From Arthrobacter sp. 131MFCol6.1 (lineage in GTDB: Bacteria > Actinomycetota > Actinomycetes > Actinomycetales > Micrococcaceae), in NCBI RefSeq assembly GCF_000374925.1, contig NZ_KB895541.1, positions 1,366,122 through 1,430,121 on the forward strand: 64,000 nucleotides of DNA, read 5' to 3'. The notes beneath the pieces were generated by a model. The model had not been told where the DNA came from. It did not search any database and worked only from the letters and a program-made list of their open reading frames with translations. This document shows positions 18,512 to 28,011 of this stretch, one piece after another (the first letter of the stretch is position 1; every line of letters starts with the position of its first letter). Made by a program: the position numbers and the translations under genes.

Positions 18512-19288
18512 TTAGCGGCGGACCACCGGGTTGGAGAGGCGTCCGATGCCCTCGATCTCGACCTCATAGCGGTCGCCAGCCTGCACGGCGCCGACGCCGT
18601 CCGGGGTACCGGTCATGATGACGTCGCCGGGCAGCAAGGTGAAGGCCTGCGAGACGATTGAGACGAGCTCCCGGACGCCGCGGATCATCTGGTTCGTGCT
18701 GCCGTCCTGGCGCAGTTCGCCATTGAGCCGGCCCTGGATCTGCAGGTCCTCGGTGTCGAGCTCGGTCTCGATCCACGGCCCGAGCGGGGCCGAGGTGTCG
18801 AAGCCCTTGGCCCGGGCCCACTGCAGGTCCGTCTTCTGGACATCGCGGGCGGTGAGGTCGTTGCCGCAGGTGTAGCCGAAGATCACGTCATCCACCCGGT
18901 CCTCGGGCACGTCCTTGCAGATCCGGCCAATGACGACGCACAGCTCGGCCTCAAAGGAGACGTCCTCGGAGAACTCCGGCAGGACAATGGGATCGTTCGG
19001 CCCGATCACGGACGTGTTGGGCTTGAGGAACAGCAGGGGCTGCGCCGGGACCTCGTTGCCGAGTTCCCGGGCGTGCTCGGCGAAGTTGCGGCCAACGCCG
19101 ATCACCTTGCTGCGCGGGATGATCGGCGCCAGCAGGCGGACGTCCTCCAGCTTGTGCTTCATGGGGGTTCGTTCCACGCCGTGGAAGAAGGGGTCGCCCT
19201 TGATGACAGTGACTTCCTCACTGCCGGGCTCACCTTCCACGATGCCGTAGAGGGGATCAGAATCGACTACAAACCGGGCGATACGCAT
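18512..19288 (-). CDS. Fumarylacetoacetate hydrolase family protein
   Basis: 258 residues of the FAH fold: [15 protein letters not shown], the metal-binding set seen in [11 protein letters not shown] and [13 protein letters not shown], the lysine in [14 protein letters not shown], and the end [13 protein letters not shown]. Members hydrolyse or decarboxylate C-C bonds of acyl-pyruvates and related oxo-acids (acylpyruvase, oxaloacetate decarboxylase, HpcE-type). Which one applies is not visible. The start ATG 19288 lies 5 bases after the MBL hydrolase gene, so the two are probably coupled. Confidence 0.9.
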   Translation of the reverse strand: MRIARFVVDSDPLYGIVEGEPGSEEVTVIKGDPFFHGVERTPMKHKLEDVRLLAPIIPRSKVIGVGRNFAEHARELGNEVPAQPLLFLKPNTSVIGPNDPIVLPEFSEDVSFEAELCVVIGRICKDVPEDRVDDVIFGYTCGNDLTARDVQKTDLQWARAKGFDTSAPLGPWIETELDTEDLQIQGRLNGELRQDGSTNQMIRGVRELVSIVSQAFTLLPGDVIMTGTPDGVGAVQAGDRYEVEIEGIGRLSNPVVRR

Positions 19289-19293
19289 GGTTC

Positions 19294-20091
19294 CTAGCCT
19301 ACCGTCCCGCCAGTGCGCAGGTAGTCCAGCTGCGCCGCGACGGAGAGCTCCGCGGCGCGGCGGACGGAGGGGTCGACGTCGGCGTACACGACGTCCGTGA
19401 CGGCTCGGACATCGGCGTCGGCGCCCAGTGCCGCGAGGGCTGCCCGGACCTGTTCGAGCCGGCCCTGCCGGTGGTCCCGGTAGGCGCGGGCGACGGCGTC
19501 CAGTGCCGGCAGCACCGGGCCGTGGGCCGGCAGCACCGTGGCCGGCCCGAGGCGTTCCAGCCGGTCCAGCGAGTCGAGGTAGTCCCGGAGGGTGCCGTCG
19601 GGGTAGTCCAGCACGGTGGTTCCGGAGCCCAGAATCGTGTCCCCGGTCAGCACGGAGCCGTGCGGGCCGTCCTGCGGCAGATGGAAGCACAGCGAATCCG
19701 CGGTGTGGCCCGGCGTCGCCAGGACCCGGATGTCAGTTCCGGCTGCCCGGATGGTTTCGCCGTCCCGCAGCGGGGGTGCGCCATGGCAGTGGGCGGGGTC
19801 CGCGGCCCGGACCGGTGCGCCCGTCAAGGCCGAAAACCTCTCGGCGGCCGCGGTGTGGTCCGCGTGCCGGTGCGTGATCAGGATGAGTTCGACCGGTCCC
19901 TCGCCGGCCAGCGCCTGCAGGTGCGGCTCGTCGAGGGGCCCGGGGTCGACGGCGACCCTGGCCGCCGCCCCCGGGGCGGCAATGAGATAGGAGTTGGTTC
20001 CGTCCAGGCTCATGGGGCCTGGATTCGGGGCGAGGCGGAACCGGGTCAGCTCACTGCTGCGGACAATGCCGCGGGATGTCTCGGAGGTCAC
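19294..20091 (-). CDS. MBL-fold metallo-hydrolase
   Basis: 265-residue metallo-beta-lactamase-fold protein. The metal motif is ITHRHADHTAA (HxHxDH), followed by TPGHTADSL, the bridging aspartate in LTGDTILGSG, and LPAHGP. The C-terminal helical part resembles the LACTB2/glyoxalase II-like winged tail. I choose GTG 20091 (VTSETSRGI); upstream codons in frame do not look conserved. It is paired with the FAH gene downstream. The substrate is unknown; a thioester or phosphoester hydrolase is likely. Confidence 0.87.
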   Translation of the reverse strand: MTSETSRGIVRSSELTRFRLAPNPGPMSLDGTNSYLIAAPGAAARVAVDPGPLDEPHLQALAGEGPVELILITHRHADHTAAAERFSALTGAPVRAADPAHCHGAPPLRDGETIRAAGTDIRVLATPGHTADSLCFHLPQDGPHGSVLTGDTILGSGTTVLDYPDGTLRDYLDSLDRLERLGPATVLPAHGPVLPALDAVARAYRDHRQGRLEQVRAALAALGADADVRAVTDVVYADVDPSVRRAAELSVAAQLDYLRTGGTVG

Positions 20092-20160
20092 GGACCCATC
20101 CTTGCATTGAATCGGACGCCGCTGGCTCCAGCCCGGACCACAGATGCCGACCACAGACAC

Positions 20161-20198
20161 CGACGGCGGCCCTCACCGGAAGGTGGGGACCGCCGTCG
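20161..20198 (-). terminator. Hairpin downstream of ilvE
   Basis: CGACGGCGG and CCGCCGTCG close a long stem that also pairs CCTCACC with GGTGGGG around a GGAA loop. It lies 38 bases after the ilvE stop. Confidence 0.65.
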
Positions 20199-20236
20199 TG
20201 CGCTATGACATGCTGTGGCTACGCGGGATTCTGTGG

Positions 20237-21349
20237 CTACGCCAGGCGGGTCAGCCAGCCGTGGGTGTCCTCCACGGTGCCGGTCTGGATCCCGAGCAGC
20301 TGGGCGCGGATGGCCAGGGTGGTCTCCCCCGCCTTGGCGTCCTCGGAGCCGATGAACTCGGTGGCGTCCTTGAGCACGCCGATGGGGGTGATGACCGCGG
20401 CGGTGCCGCAGGCGAAGACCTCGGCAATGTCTCCGGAGGCAACACCGTCGCGCCACTCATCCAGGGTGATCTTGCGCTCGGTGACTTCCCGGCCCATGTC
20501 CCGAGCCACCTGAATCACGGACATCCGGGTGATCCCCTCCAGGATGGTGCCGGAGAGCGCCGGGGTGACGAGCGAGCCGTCCTTCATGACGAAGAAGACG
20601 TTCATGCCGCCGAGTTCCTCGACGGCGTTGTCGTTGAACTGGTCCAGGAAGAGGACCTGCTTGCAGCCGTTGGCCTCGGCCTCCTGCTGGGCGATCAGCG
20701 AGGCGGCGTAGTTGCCGCCGCACTTTGCGGCGCCTGTTCCGCCGCGGCCGGCGCGGGCGTATTCGCGCGAGATCCAGATGGAGACGGGCTTGAGTTCGCC
20801 GCCGAAGTAGTTGCCGGCCGGGGAGGCGATCACGCGGAAGGAAACCTCGCGCGCTGCCCGCACGCCCAGGAACGCCTCGGTGGCGATCATGAAGGGCCGC
20901 AGGTACAGGGCTTCGCCGTCGCCTGCGGGGACCCAGTCCTTGTCTGCCGCGACGAGTTCGCGGATGGCGCCGAGGAAGTATTCTTCCGGGAGTTCGGGCA
21001 GGGCCAGGCGCCGGGCGGACTTGTTCAGCCGGGCGGCGTTGGCCTCGGGCCGGAACGTCCAGACCGAGCCGTCGGCGTGACGGTAGGCCTTGAGGCCCTC
21101 GAAGATCTCCTGGCCGTAGTGCAGCACGGCGGCGGACGGGTCAAGGGAAATCGGGCCGTAGGGCTCAACCCGCGCGTCGTGCCAGCCGCCGTTGCCGGCG
21201 GCGTCGACGCTGTAGTCCACAATCGCCGTGTGGTCGGTGAAATAGTCGCCGAACCCCGGGTTTGCCAGGATGGCGGCACGCTCTTCAGCAGACTTCGGGG
21301 TCTCCGACAGGTGCTGGGTGAATTCGACGCCATGGGCAGTCTGAGTCAT
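20237..21349 (-). CDS. ilvE: Branched-chain amino acid aminotransferase
   Basis: PLP enzyme for the last step of valine, leucine and isoleucine synthesis. 370 residues, with [15 protein letters not shown], the catalytic lysine in [23 protein letters not shown] and the phosphate-binding [15 protein letters not shown]. It belongs to the long class IV actinobacterial IlvE group. It is 150 bases after leuB on the same strand; the spacer has a short CTGCAGTCGC duplication. It is followed by a hairpin terminator. Confidence 0.96.
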   Translation of the reverse strand: MTQTAHGVEFTQHLSETPKSAEERAAILANPGFGDYFTDHTAIVDYSVDAAGNGGWHDARVEPYGPISLDPSAAVLHYGQEIFEGLKAYRHADGSVWTFRPEANAARLNKSARRLALPELPEEYFLGAIRELVAADKDWVPAGDGEALYLRPFMIATEAFLGVRAAREVSFRVIASPAGNYFGGELKPVSIWISREYARAGRGGTGAAKCGGNYAASLIAQQEAEANGCKQVLFLDQFNDNAVEELGGMNVFFVMKDGSLVTPALSGTILEGITRMSVIQVARDMGREVTERKITLDEWRDGVASGDIAEVFACGTAAVITPIGVLKDATEFIGSEDAKAGETTLAIRAQLLGIQTGTVEDTHGWLTRLA

Positions 21350-21501
21350 GGTTCCTCCACGATCGGCTGCCTGGTGTGGGAACGTGGTTCACCCTCGGAC
21401 CACGGCAGCATATTGGTGATTCGAAACAAGCTTACGCCCGTTGGCAGCACGGTTTTGCGGTGTCTGCAGTCGCCTGCAGTCGCAGGAAATACAGCCAGGT
21501 C

Positions 21502-22554
21502 CTACAGCGCCGCCGCGATGGCGTCGCCGATCGCGCTGGTGGTGCGGACGGCGCCGTCGCGGGCTTCGACGTCGGCCGTGACGGCCGCCTCGATCTTCCG
21601 GGCGGCGCCGGCGAAGCCGAGGTGGTCGAGCAGGAGCGCCGCGGAGAGGATGGCCGCGGTGGGGTCGGCCTTCTGCTGGCCGGCAATGTCCGGGGCGGAC
21701 CCGTGGACCGGTTCGAACATGGACGGCGCGGTGCGGTCCATGTTGAGGTTGCCGGACGCGGCGAGGCCGATCCCGCCGGTCACGGCCGCCGCGAGGTCGG
21801 TGATGATGTCGCCGAACAGGTTGTCGGTGACGATCACGTCGAAGCGGGCCGGATCGGTGACCATGAAAATCGTGGCGGCGTCGACGTGAAGGTAGTCGTG
21901 CGTGACGTCGGGGAACTCCTGGGCCACGGCCTCGACCGTGCGCTTCCAGAGCTGGCCGGCGAAGACCAGGACGTTGTGCTTGTGCACGAGGGTGAGCTTC
22001 TTGCGGGGGCGGTCGTTGGCCCGGCGGAACGCGTCGCGGACCACGCGCTCCACGCCGTGGGCGGTGTTCAGGGACACCTCGGTGGCCACCTCGTGGGGGG
22101 TGCCGGCGCGCAGCGTGCCGCCGTTGCCCACGTACGGGCCTTCGGTGCCTTCGCGGACCACGATGAAGTCGATCTCGCCGGGGTTCGCGAGCGGACTGCC
22201 GACGCCGGCGTACAGGCGGGAGGGGCGCAGGTTGACGAAGTGGTCCAGGCTGAAGCGCAGCTTGAGCAGGAGTTCGCGTTCGATGATTCCGGAGGGGATC
22301 CGGGTGTCGCCGGGCGCCGCCCCGACGGCGCCGAACAAGATGGCGTCGCGGGTGCGGAGATCGGCGAGGGTGGCGGCCGGCAGGGTCTCGCCCGTCGCGA
22401 GCCAGTGCTCCGCACCCAGCTTGTAGTGGGTCTGCTGGAGCACGATCCCCTCCGCGGCCGCGGCCTTTTCAAGGACCTTCAGGGCTTCGGCCGTGACCTC
22501 CGGGCCGATGCCGTCGCCCGGGATGACTGCCAGATCAATCGTGGATGCGCTCAT
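21502..22554 (-). CDS. leuB: 3-isopropylmalate dehydrogenase
   Basis: NAD-dependent oxidative decarboxylation of 3-isopropylmalate in leucine synthesis. 350 residues: [11 protein letters not shown] at the start, SRLYAGVG, the [14 protein letters not shown] metal site, and [13 protein letters not shown]. The start ATG 22554 ([10 protein letters not shown]). A GTCTCACTATT box and a TTGACC -35-like element lie in the 60 bases upstream, so it probably has its own promoter. Confidence 0.96.
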   Translation of the reverse strand: MSASTIDLAVIPGDGIGPEVTAEALKVLEKAAAAEGIVLQQTHYKLGAEHWLATGETLPAATLADLRTRDAILFGAVGAAPGDTRIPSGIIERELLLKLRFSLDHFVNLRPSRLYAGVGSPLANPGEIDFIVVREGTEGPYVGNGGTLRAGTPHEVATEVSLNTAHGVERVVRDAFRRANDRPRKKLTLVHKHNVLVFAGQLWKRTVEAVAQEFPDVTHDYLHVDAATIFMVTDPARFDVIVTDNLFGDIITDLAAAVTGGIGLAASGNLNMDRTAPSMFEPVHGSAPDIAGQQKADPTAAILSAALLLDHLGFAGAARKIEAAVTADVEARDGAVRTTSAIGDAIAAAL

Positions 22555-22594
22555 ATTTTCAGGGTAGCCAAGTGATCCACATTCTGGTCAAGTT

Positions 22595-22609
22595 GTCTCA
22601 CTATTCGAT
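22595..22609 (-). promoter_or_regulatory. TCTCA-type box upstream of leuB
   Basis: GTCTCACTATTCGAT on the plus strand, 41 bases before the leuB start. The first eleven bases are identical to the box before ilvB. It sits just upstream of a TTGACC hexamer read toward leuB. Confidence 0.45.
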
Positions 22610-22636
22610 CACCCCTCTTCCCGGGAAAAAGCAAAA

Positions 22637-22671
22637 CGCCCCGCTCCCCCGGATCAGGGGGTGCGGAGGCG
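22637..22671 (-). terminator. Intrinsic terminator of metG
   Basis: On the minus strand a strong G/C stem around CCCCCTGATCCGGGGG ends with GCG followed by TTTTGCTTTTT, directly after the metG stop. Confidence 0.85.
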
Positions 22672-22686
22672 TCAGGCTGTGAGGGC

Positions 22687-24246
22687 TCAGGCCTCGGCGG
22701 GTTCCTCGTACTTCGGAAACACCGGGGCCGGGGCGGGCAGTTCCGTGCCGGCGGCGATCGGCGTGCCAAGGGCCGAGAACTGGCGCGCCCCGCCTTCGGG
22801 CTGGCCGAGCGTGTGCAGGATCGCCGCCGTCGCCACCGGCATGACCGGCTGGGCCAGGATCGCGACGATCCGGAGCACCTCGAGCGTCACGTAGAGCACC
22901 GTGTTCATGCGTTCGACGTCGGTCTTGCGCAGCACCCACGGGGCCTGCTCGGCGAAGTAGGCGTTGGTGTCGCCCAGGACAGCCCAGATGGCCTCCAGCG
23001 CGCGGCTGAACTCCTGCTTCTCAAACGCGGCCCGGGCGGCGTCCAGCAGCCCGTTGGCCTGGGCCAGAATCGCGGTGTCCTCGGCGGAAAATGCGCCGGG
23101 CGCGGGCACGCGGCCCTCACAGTTCTTGGCCACCATGGACAGCGACCGCTGGGCCAGGTTGCCGAAGTTGTTGGCGAGGTCGGAGTTCATCCGGCCCACG
23201 ATTGCCTCGTGGTTGTAGTTGCCGTCCGCGCCGAACGGGACCTCGCGCAGGAAGAAGTAGCGGACCTGGTCCAGGCCGTACTGGGCCACGAAGTCCGCAG
23301 GGGCCACCACGTTGCCCAGCGATTTGGACATCTTGACGCCGTTGTTCTGCAGGAAGCCGTGGATCATGATCCGCTTCGGCAGCCCCAGTCCGGCGCTCAT
23401 GAGAAACGCCGGCCAGTAGATGGCGTGGAAGCGGGAGATGTCCTTGCCGATCACGTGGACGTCGGCCGGCCAGAACTTCTTGAAGGAGTCCGAGTCGACG
23501 TCCGGGTAGCCGACCCCGGTGAGGTAGTTGGTCAGCGCGTCGACCCACACGTACATGACGTGCTTGTCGTTGCCGGGCACGGGAACGCCCCAGTCGAACG
23601 TGGTGCGGCTGATGGACAGGTCCTCCAGCCCGCGCCGGACGAAGCTGATGACCTCGTTGAAGCGGGACTGCGGGGCACCGAATTCGGGGTGGGCCTCGTA
23701 GAGCGCCAGCAGCTTGTCCTGATAGGCGGAGAGCCGGAAGAAGTAGCTCTCCTCGGCCGTCCAGGTGACCTCGGTGTCGGATTCGCGCGAGTAGCGGATC
23801 CCGTCGTCCTTGACCACGGTCTCGTCCTCAACGTAGAACGCCTCGTCGCGGACCGAGTACCAGCCTTCGTACTTGGACAGGTAGATGTCCCCGTTGGCCT
23901 CCATCTTCTTCCAGATGGCCTGCGATGCCGCGTAGTGGTCCGCGTCCGTGGTGCGGATGAAGCGGTCGTACGAGACACCGAGGGCGGCGTGCGCAGCCTT
24001 GTAGATCTCGGCGTTTCGGTCCACGAGCTCCTTGGGCGTGACGCCCTCCTTCTCGGCGGCCTGGGCGATCTTCATGCCGTGCTCGTCGGTTCCGGTCAGG
24101 AAGAAGACGTCGTACCCGTCCAAGCGCTTGAAGCGGGCCATCGCGTCGGTGGCGATGTACTCGTAGGCGTGGCCGATGTGCGGCACGCCGTTCGGGTACG
24201 TGATGGCCGTGGTGATGTAGAACGGGGTTTTTTCTGTTGAAGTCAC
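22687..24246 (-). CDS. metG: Methionyl-tRNA synthetase
   Basis: Charges initiator and elongator tRNA-Met. 519 residues: HIGH in [26 protein letters not shown], and KMSKS in [14 protein letters not shown]. There is no zinc knuckle with four cysteines in the connective peptide and no C-terminal tRNA-binding domain, so this is the short, MetG2-like form usual in actinobacteria. The start is GTG 24246 ([14 protein letters not shown]). The ABC ATPase gene ends 9 bases upstream, so both may share a transcript. Confidence 0.96.
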   Translation of the reverse strand: MTSTEKTPFYITTAITYPNGVPHIGHAYEYIATDAMARFKRLDGYDVFFLTGTDEHGMKIAQAAEKEGVTPKELVDRNAEIYKAAHAALGVSYDRFIRTTDADHYAASQAIWKKMEANGDIYLSKYEGWYSVRDEAFYVEDETVVKDDGIRYSRESDTEVTWTAEESYFFRLSAYQDKLLALYEAHPEFGAPQSRFNEVISFVRRGLEDLSISRTTFDWGVPVPGNDKHVMYVWVDALTNYLTGVGYPDVDSDSFKKFWPADVHVIGKDISRFHAIYWPAFLMSAGLGLPKRIMIHGFLQNNGVKMSKSLGNVVAPADFVAQYGLDQVRYFFLREVPFGADGNYNHEAIVGRMNSDLANNFGNLAQRSLSMVAKNCEGRVPAPGAFSAEDTAILAQANGLLDAARAAFEKQEFSRALEAIWAVLGDTNAYFAEQAPWVLRKTDVERMNTVLYVTLEVLRIVAILAQPVMPVATAAILHTLGQPEGGARQFSALGTPIAAGTELPAPAPVFPKYEEPAEA

Positions 24247-24255
24247 GGTCTAAAT

Positions 24256-25023
24256 CTAGATCAGTTCTGTGAGGGTATCGCTCTGGCGGACCAGTTCGTG
24301 GTCATGTGAAGCCACCAGCACCGCAATGCCGTCCGAGGTGGTGTCCTTGAGGATGCTGATGATGCGGTTGGCCGCGGCGCGGTCGAGGCTGGCCGTGGGC
24401 TCGTCGACCACCAGGACGCGGGTGCCGAGGATGAGCGCCCGGGCGATCGCGACGCGCTGGCGTTCACCGCCGGAAAGCTGCGCGGGGCGGTGTCGCATGC
24501 GCCGGCCCAGGCCCACGAGGTCCAGGAGGTCCTTGGCCATGTCGCGGCGCTTCTCGACCTCACCGTCCGGCACGGCCGGCAGCAGGACGTTCTCGAGCGC
24601 GCTCATCCCGTCGATCAGGGCACCGCCCTGGTCAACGTAGCCGATCAGGGCCCGGCGGCGGTCGGCGATCTCGTCGTCGCCCATGGTCTCAAGCGAGTCG
24701 CCTTCCCAGAACACCCGGCCCGACGTCGGCAGGGTCAGCCCCGCGCCGACGGTCAGGATGCTGGTCTTGCCCGAGCCGGAGCGGCCCGCGACGCAGTGCA
24801 TTTCGCCGGCATGCAGCGTCATGTTGAAGTCGTCCACGACGTTGACGGCCTCGGCACCGCCCTTGCCGCCGCCGTAGTGGATGGTGATGTTGCTCAGTTC
24901 CAGCGGGGTGGCGTGGTCCGTGGCCTTCACGATCGTGTTGGCGCGGGTCTTGTGCGCACCGCGACGGGTGCTGGCGGTCATCCGGTCGTGTGCCTCCCGG
25001 TCAAGGTTCAGCTCGTTAGTCAT
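24256..25023 (-). CDS. ABC transporter ATP-binding protein (LolD/MacB-type)
   Basis: 255-residue ATPase: Walker A GRSGSGKTS near residue 85, signature LSGGERQRVAIARAL, Walker B VLVVDEPTASLD, H-loop in VASHDHEL. The first 45 residues are a non-conserved head. The start ATG 25023 (MTNELNLDRE) overlaps the permease stop as ATGA, so it is coupled to the large FtsX-like permease and forms its motor. Such pairs export lipids, lipoproteins or peptides, or do mechanotransmission, rather than import. Confidence 0.92.
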   Translation of the reverse strand: MTNELNLDREAHDRMTASTRRGAHKTRANTIVKATDHATPLELSNITIHYGGGKGGAEAVNVVDDFNMTLHAGEMHCVAGRSGSGKTSILTVGAGLTLPTSGRVFWEGDSLETMGDDEIADRRRALIGYVDQGGALIDGMSALENVLLPAVPDGEVEKRRDMAKDLLDLVGLGRRMRHRPAQLSGGERQRVAIARALILGTRVLVVDEPTASLDRAAANRIISILKDTTSDGIAVLVASHDHELVRQSDTLTELI

Positions 25024-27806
25024 TGGACCACTTTCGTTGCAATCGGAATCCAGCAAAGTACAGCTACGAGACCGGCAATTGCGGCCCACAGCGCGGCATA
25101 AGGGGCCAGGAGGAGGCCGATGCCGAGGGCGCCCACAACACCCAGCGGCAGCGCGACGGTTCCCACCATGGCGTTTTCAAAGAAGCGGACCTGGCCCAGC
25201 ATGTCCGGGTTCCAGCCCATGGCCCGCAGCGTGCCGAGGTACTGGCGCTTGGCCTGCAGCTCGAAGCGCCCGGTGACCATGGTCAGCAGAAGGCCGACGG
25301 CGACGCCGGATACGCCCAGGATGATGCTGGGCAGGGCGATGCTGGCCGCGGCCAGCCCGCTGAGGGCGCTGGCGCCCGCGGCCCGCGGAATGTCGATCAG
25401 CAGGGCGACGAGTCCGCCGACGGCCGCGGCGAAGACACCGACGGCAACGGCCAGCGAGATGGTGTTGAACTTGTTCGTGCTCAGCTGCCGGTTGGCGAAG
25501 GTCAGCGGGGAATCAACCGCGATGAGCCGTTCATCGTGTTGCGGCTCCTGGTCCACGACGTCGCGGTGGCGCAGCTGCTGCGCGGCGACGAACGCCGCAC
25601 CGGCGTACAGCGCCAGGACCGACGCCGAGACCACCGCGGTGGCGGTGCTCCAGCTGATCAGGCTCAGGACGATTCCGACGACGGCCAGCAGCGCGGCGCC
25701 GACGCCGAATTCGGCCAGCACCCAGGAACGGATCTTGCGCTGGGTCCAGCCCATGGCGCGGAGGGTTCCGGCCTCGCTGCGCCGTTTACGGATGTAGCTG
25801 ACGGTCGAGGCGCCGGTCAGGAGGGCGGCGCCGCAGAGGGTCAGGAACAGCAGGGTCAGGTTCGTGGCGGTCAGGGAGCCGGACACGGCGTCCGCGGCGT
25901 CCTGGCGGACCCACGACTGCTGCACGGTGCCCAGCGGCGATTCCTTGCCGGCGTCGTCCTTGGAGTAGCCGGGAACGGCGATGCTGGCGTCTTCGCGGGC
26001 CGAACCGGCCACCACGGTGGCCTGCAGGCCCATGTCGCGGATCTCGTTGGCGAGCTTCTCCACCTCCGGCTGCGCCTGCTTCCAGCTGCCGGGGACCTTG
26101 GCGCGGACCCGGACGGCGTCGATCACGTTGGCGTTCGTGTCGTAACCGCGGGCGGCCGCGAGGCCGTAGTAGTCGGTGATGGCTCCGGCGGACTGGCTGA
26201 CCAGGCCCGTGGCGCTCAGCGAAGGCTTGAGTTCGGTGTTGACGTCCTTGCCGGACGCGTCCTTGGTCAGGGTGAACGGCGCCGGGTCGTAGCCGCCCAG
26301 GGGCAGCCGGTTGACGTCGCCGGCAGCTTCCTTGACGTTCGCGGCGTCGAAGGTGCCGTAAACCATGGCCAGCGGCGTGGCCAGCTTCTTGCCGGTTTCC
26401 AGGTTCTGGCGGTAGGAGCGCTCGTCTACCGGCTCGCGCTGGGTCTGGTCGACGGCTTCGCCGTTGGCGGCCTTGTCCGGCAGCCGGTTCACGGTGACCC
26501 AGTCACCGGGCGTGGCGCTCTTGTCCACGGCGCCGTTGGCGGCGGTTTCGCCGTCCTTGTACGTCGGGGCGGCGGCAAAGTTGGTGGTCCAGGTGGCCGG
26601 GTTGTAGAGGCCCTGGCTGAAGGATCCGGTGTCGCCCATGAGCTGGGAGAGGTCCTTGGACCCGGGCCAGGCGAGGGCGAACGGGGACTTGGAGACGAAC
26701 GGCAGGTAGTCCTTGTCCAGCGAGCGGGTCACGGTGCCGACGTCCTTGGTGACGTTGCCGGAGTCGTCGATTTCCTCGATTTTGACCGAGTACTTCAGGT
26801 CCAGGGCGGTGCCCGAGCGCACGATCAGCGGGATGGCCTGCGAATCGTCGGTGAGCTGGCCGTCGCGCTTGGCCTGCTGGTACTGGGTCATCAGAGGTGC
26901 CCAGTACTTGAGCTTGACGCCGAGGAAGTCCGGGCCTTCCTTGAGTTCGTCCATGCTGATGCCGTTGGTGAAGAGGCTCTCGAAGTGCCGGCCGATCGCG
27001 CCGGCGTTGCGGGCGTCCGCGGGCGGGGCCTTCTCCAGCGGGGACAGGAAGTCACCGGCCGTGCCGAGCAGCGCGCGTTCGGAGACGGGGTCGACGGCGA
27101 CCACGGATTCGGTCACCTGCGGAGCCATCGGCAGGGAAACGGAGAGGTTGAAGAGGTTGTGCTCGGAGCCGCCGGCCGGGGTGGGGAACTTGATGCCGGT
27201 TTCGCCGTCCGGGCCCTGAATGCGGACGTTCTTGCCGCCTTCCACCTGTTCCTCGACCAGCTTCGCCTTGCCAAGGGAGCCCTCGGCCGTGGTCTTGAAC
27301 AGGGTCTGGCCCGCTTGGCCGTCGGAACTGACGGCGCTGGCCGTGAGGCGGTACTTCTTCGGCGTGTCGCTCAGCACCGATTCCGCGGCCGGCCATTTGC
27401 TCGGGTCCGTGGCGGTCGGGTCGCCGGAGGTGCCTGCGAGGCCCGCGTTGAAGCCCAGGTAGTCGGTGGCGTCCAGCCGCGGCGACTCCAGGTTCTGCGT
27501 CACGCGCGAGACCAGGCTGATGGGGGCGGCCACCGAGGTGCCGGAGAGCTTGCGGATCGACTCCAGCTGCTCGAAGCTGATGCCGCCCTGGCCGGTGGCG
27601 ATGTCCGGCTGCATCAGGCCGCCGTCATCCTTCGCCTTGGCCTGCACCAGGACGTCATAGAGCCCCCGGGAGTTTTGGTCCACGGTTCTGCTCAGCGCCG
27701 CCTGGGACTGACCCTGGACGAGCACGGACAGGCACATGGCCACGATCAAAATGGACGCGGTCAGCAAAAGCACTCTGCTTCTGATGAACCTCTGGACGGC
27801 GTTCAT
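25020..27806 (-). CDS. Large FtsX-like ABC permease
   Basis: 928 residues. One membrane segment near residues 13-31, then a very large extracytoplasmic region to about residue 645, then about seven hydrophobic segments. Paired FtsX domains are visible (LTLLFLTLCGAALLTGAS followed by RKRRSEAGTLRAMGWTQ, and VGLLLTMVTG followed by RQYLGTLRAMGWN). The LRAMGW coupling motif occurs twice. Start ATG 27806 with a GGAG site. The soluble region, over 600 residues, is Lys/Asp/Thr rich and unlike MacB; substrate unknown. Forms an export or signalling system with the downstream ATPase. Confidence 0.85.
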   Translation of the reverse strand: MNAVQRFIRSRVLLLTASILIVAMCLSVLVQGQSQAALSRTVDQNSRGLYDVLVQAKAKDDGGLMQPDIATGQGGISFEQLESIRKLSGTSVAAPISLVSRVTQNLESPRLDATDYLGFNAGLAGTSGDPTATDPSKWPAAESVLSDTPKKYRLTASAVSSDGQAGQTLFKTTAEGSLGKAKLVEEQVEGGKNVRIQGPDGETGIKFPTPAGGSEHNLFNLSVSLPMAPQVTESVVAVDPVSERALLGTAGDFLSPLEKAPPADARNAGAIGRHFESLFTNGISMDELKEGPDFLGVKLKYWAPLMTQYQQAKRDGQLTDDSQAIPLIVRSGTALDLKYSVKIEEIDDSGNVTKDVGTVTRSLDKDYLPFVSKSPFALAWPGSKDLSQLMGDTGSFSQGLYNPATWTTNFAAAPTYKDGETAANGAVDKSATPGDWVTVNRLPDKAANGEAVDQTQREPVDERSYRQNLETGKKLATPLAMVYGTFDAANVKEAAGDVNRLPLGGYDPAPFTLTKDASGKDVNTELKPSLSATGLVSQSAGAITDYYGLAAARGYDTNANVIDAVRVRAKVPGSWKQAQPEVEKLANEIRDMGLQATVVAGSAREDASIAVPGYSKDDAGKESPLGTVQQSWVRQDAADAVSGSLTATNLTLLFLTLCGAALLTGASTVSYIRKRRSEAGTLRAMGWTQRKIRSWVLAEFGVGAALLAVVGIVLSLISWSTATAVVSASVLALYAGAAFVAAQQLRHRDVVDQEPQHDERLIAVDSPLTFANRQLSTNKFNTISLAVAVGVFAAAVGGLVALLIDIPRAAGASALSGLAAASIALPSIILGVSGVAVGLLLTMVTGRFELQAKRQYLGTLRAMGWNPDMLGQVRFFENAMVGTVALPLGVVGALGIGLLLAPYAALWAAIAGLVAVLCWIPIATKVVQ

Positions 27807-27895
27807 TGGGCTCCTGAAAGCTGGATTGCGTGCGCACGCCGCAGTTCATTTCCTGAGGAATTGAAGGCGTCCCGTGCCGGGCGTGCAAAAGTAAA

Positions 27896-27997
27896 GGCCG
27901 GTCTGCCGGCCAAGACCTGAAATTCGGTCCTAGCCATTGTACGCAGACCGGCCGGCCGCTTGTGGCCGCCGGCGGCGGTCATGCCGCCGCCGGGGCC
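27896..27997. terminator. Two inverted repeats between serA and the permease gene
   Basis: GGCCGGTCTGC (27896-27906) is complementary to GCAGACCGGCC (27943-27953). A second hairpin, GGCCGCCGGCGGC with GCCGCCGCCGGGGCC (27964-27997), lies 15 bases after the serA stop and is the likely serA terminator. Confidence 0.6.
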
Positions 27998-28011
27998 CTG
28001 CGGGGAGGATT

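Noticed and set aside
25023..27920. A 965-codon open frame opposite the FtsX-like permease gene
   Set aside because: Although longer than the real gene, its translation is Gly/Arg/Val/Asp-rich low complexity without motifs, a usual mirror effect in GC-rich coding DNA.
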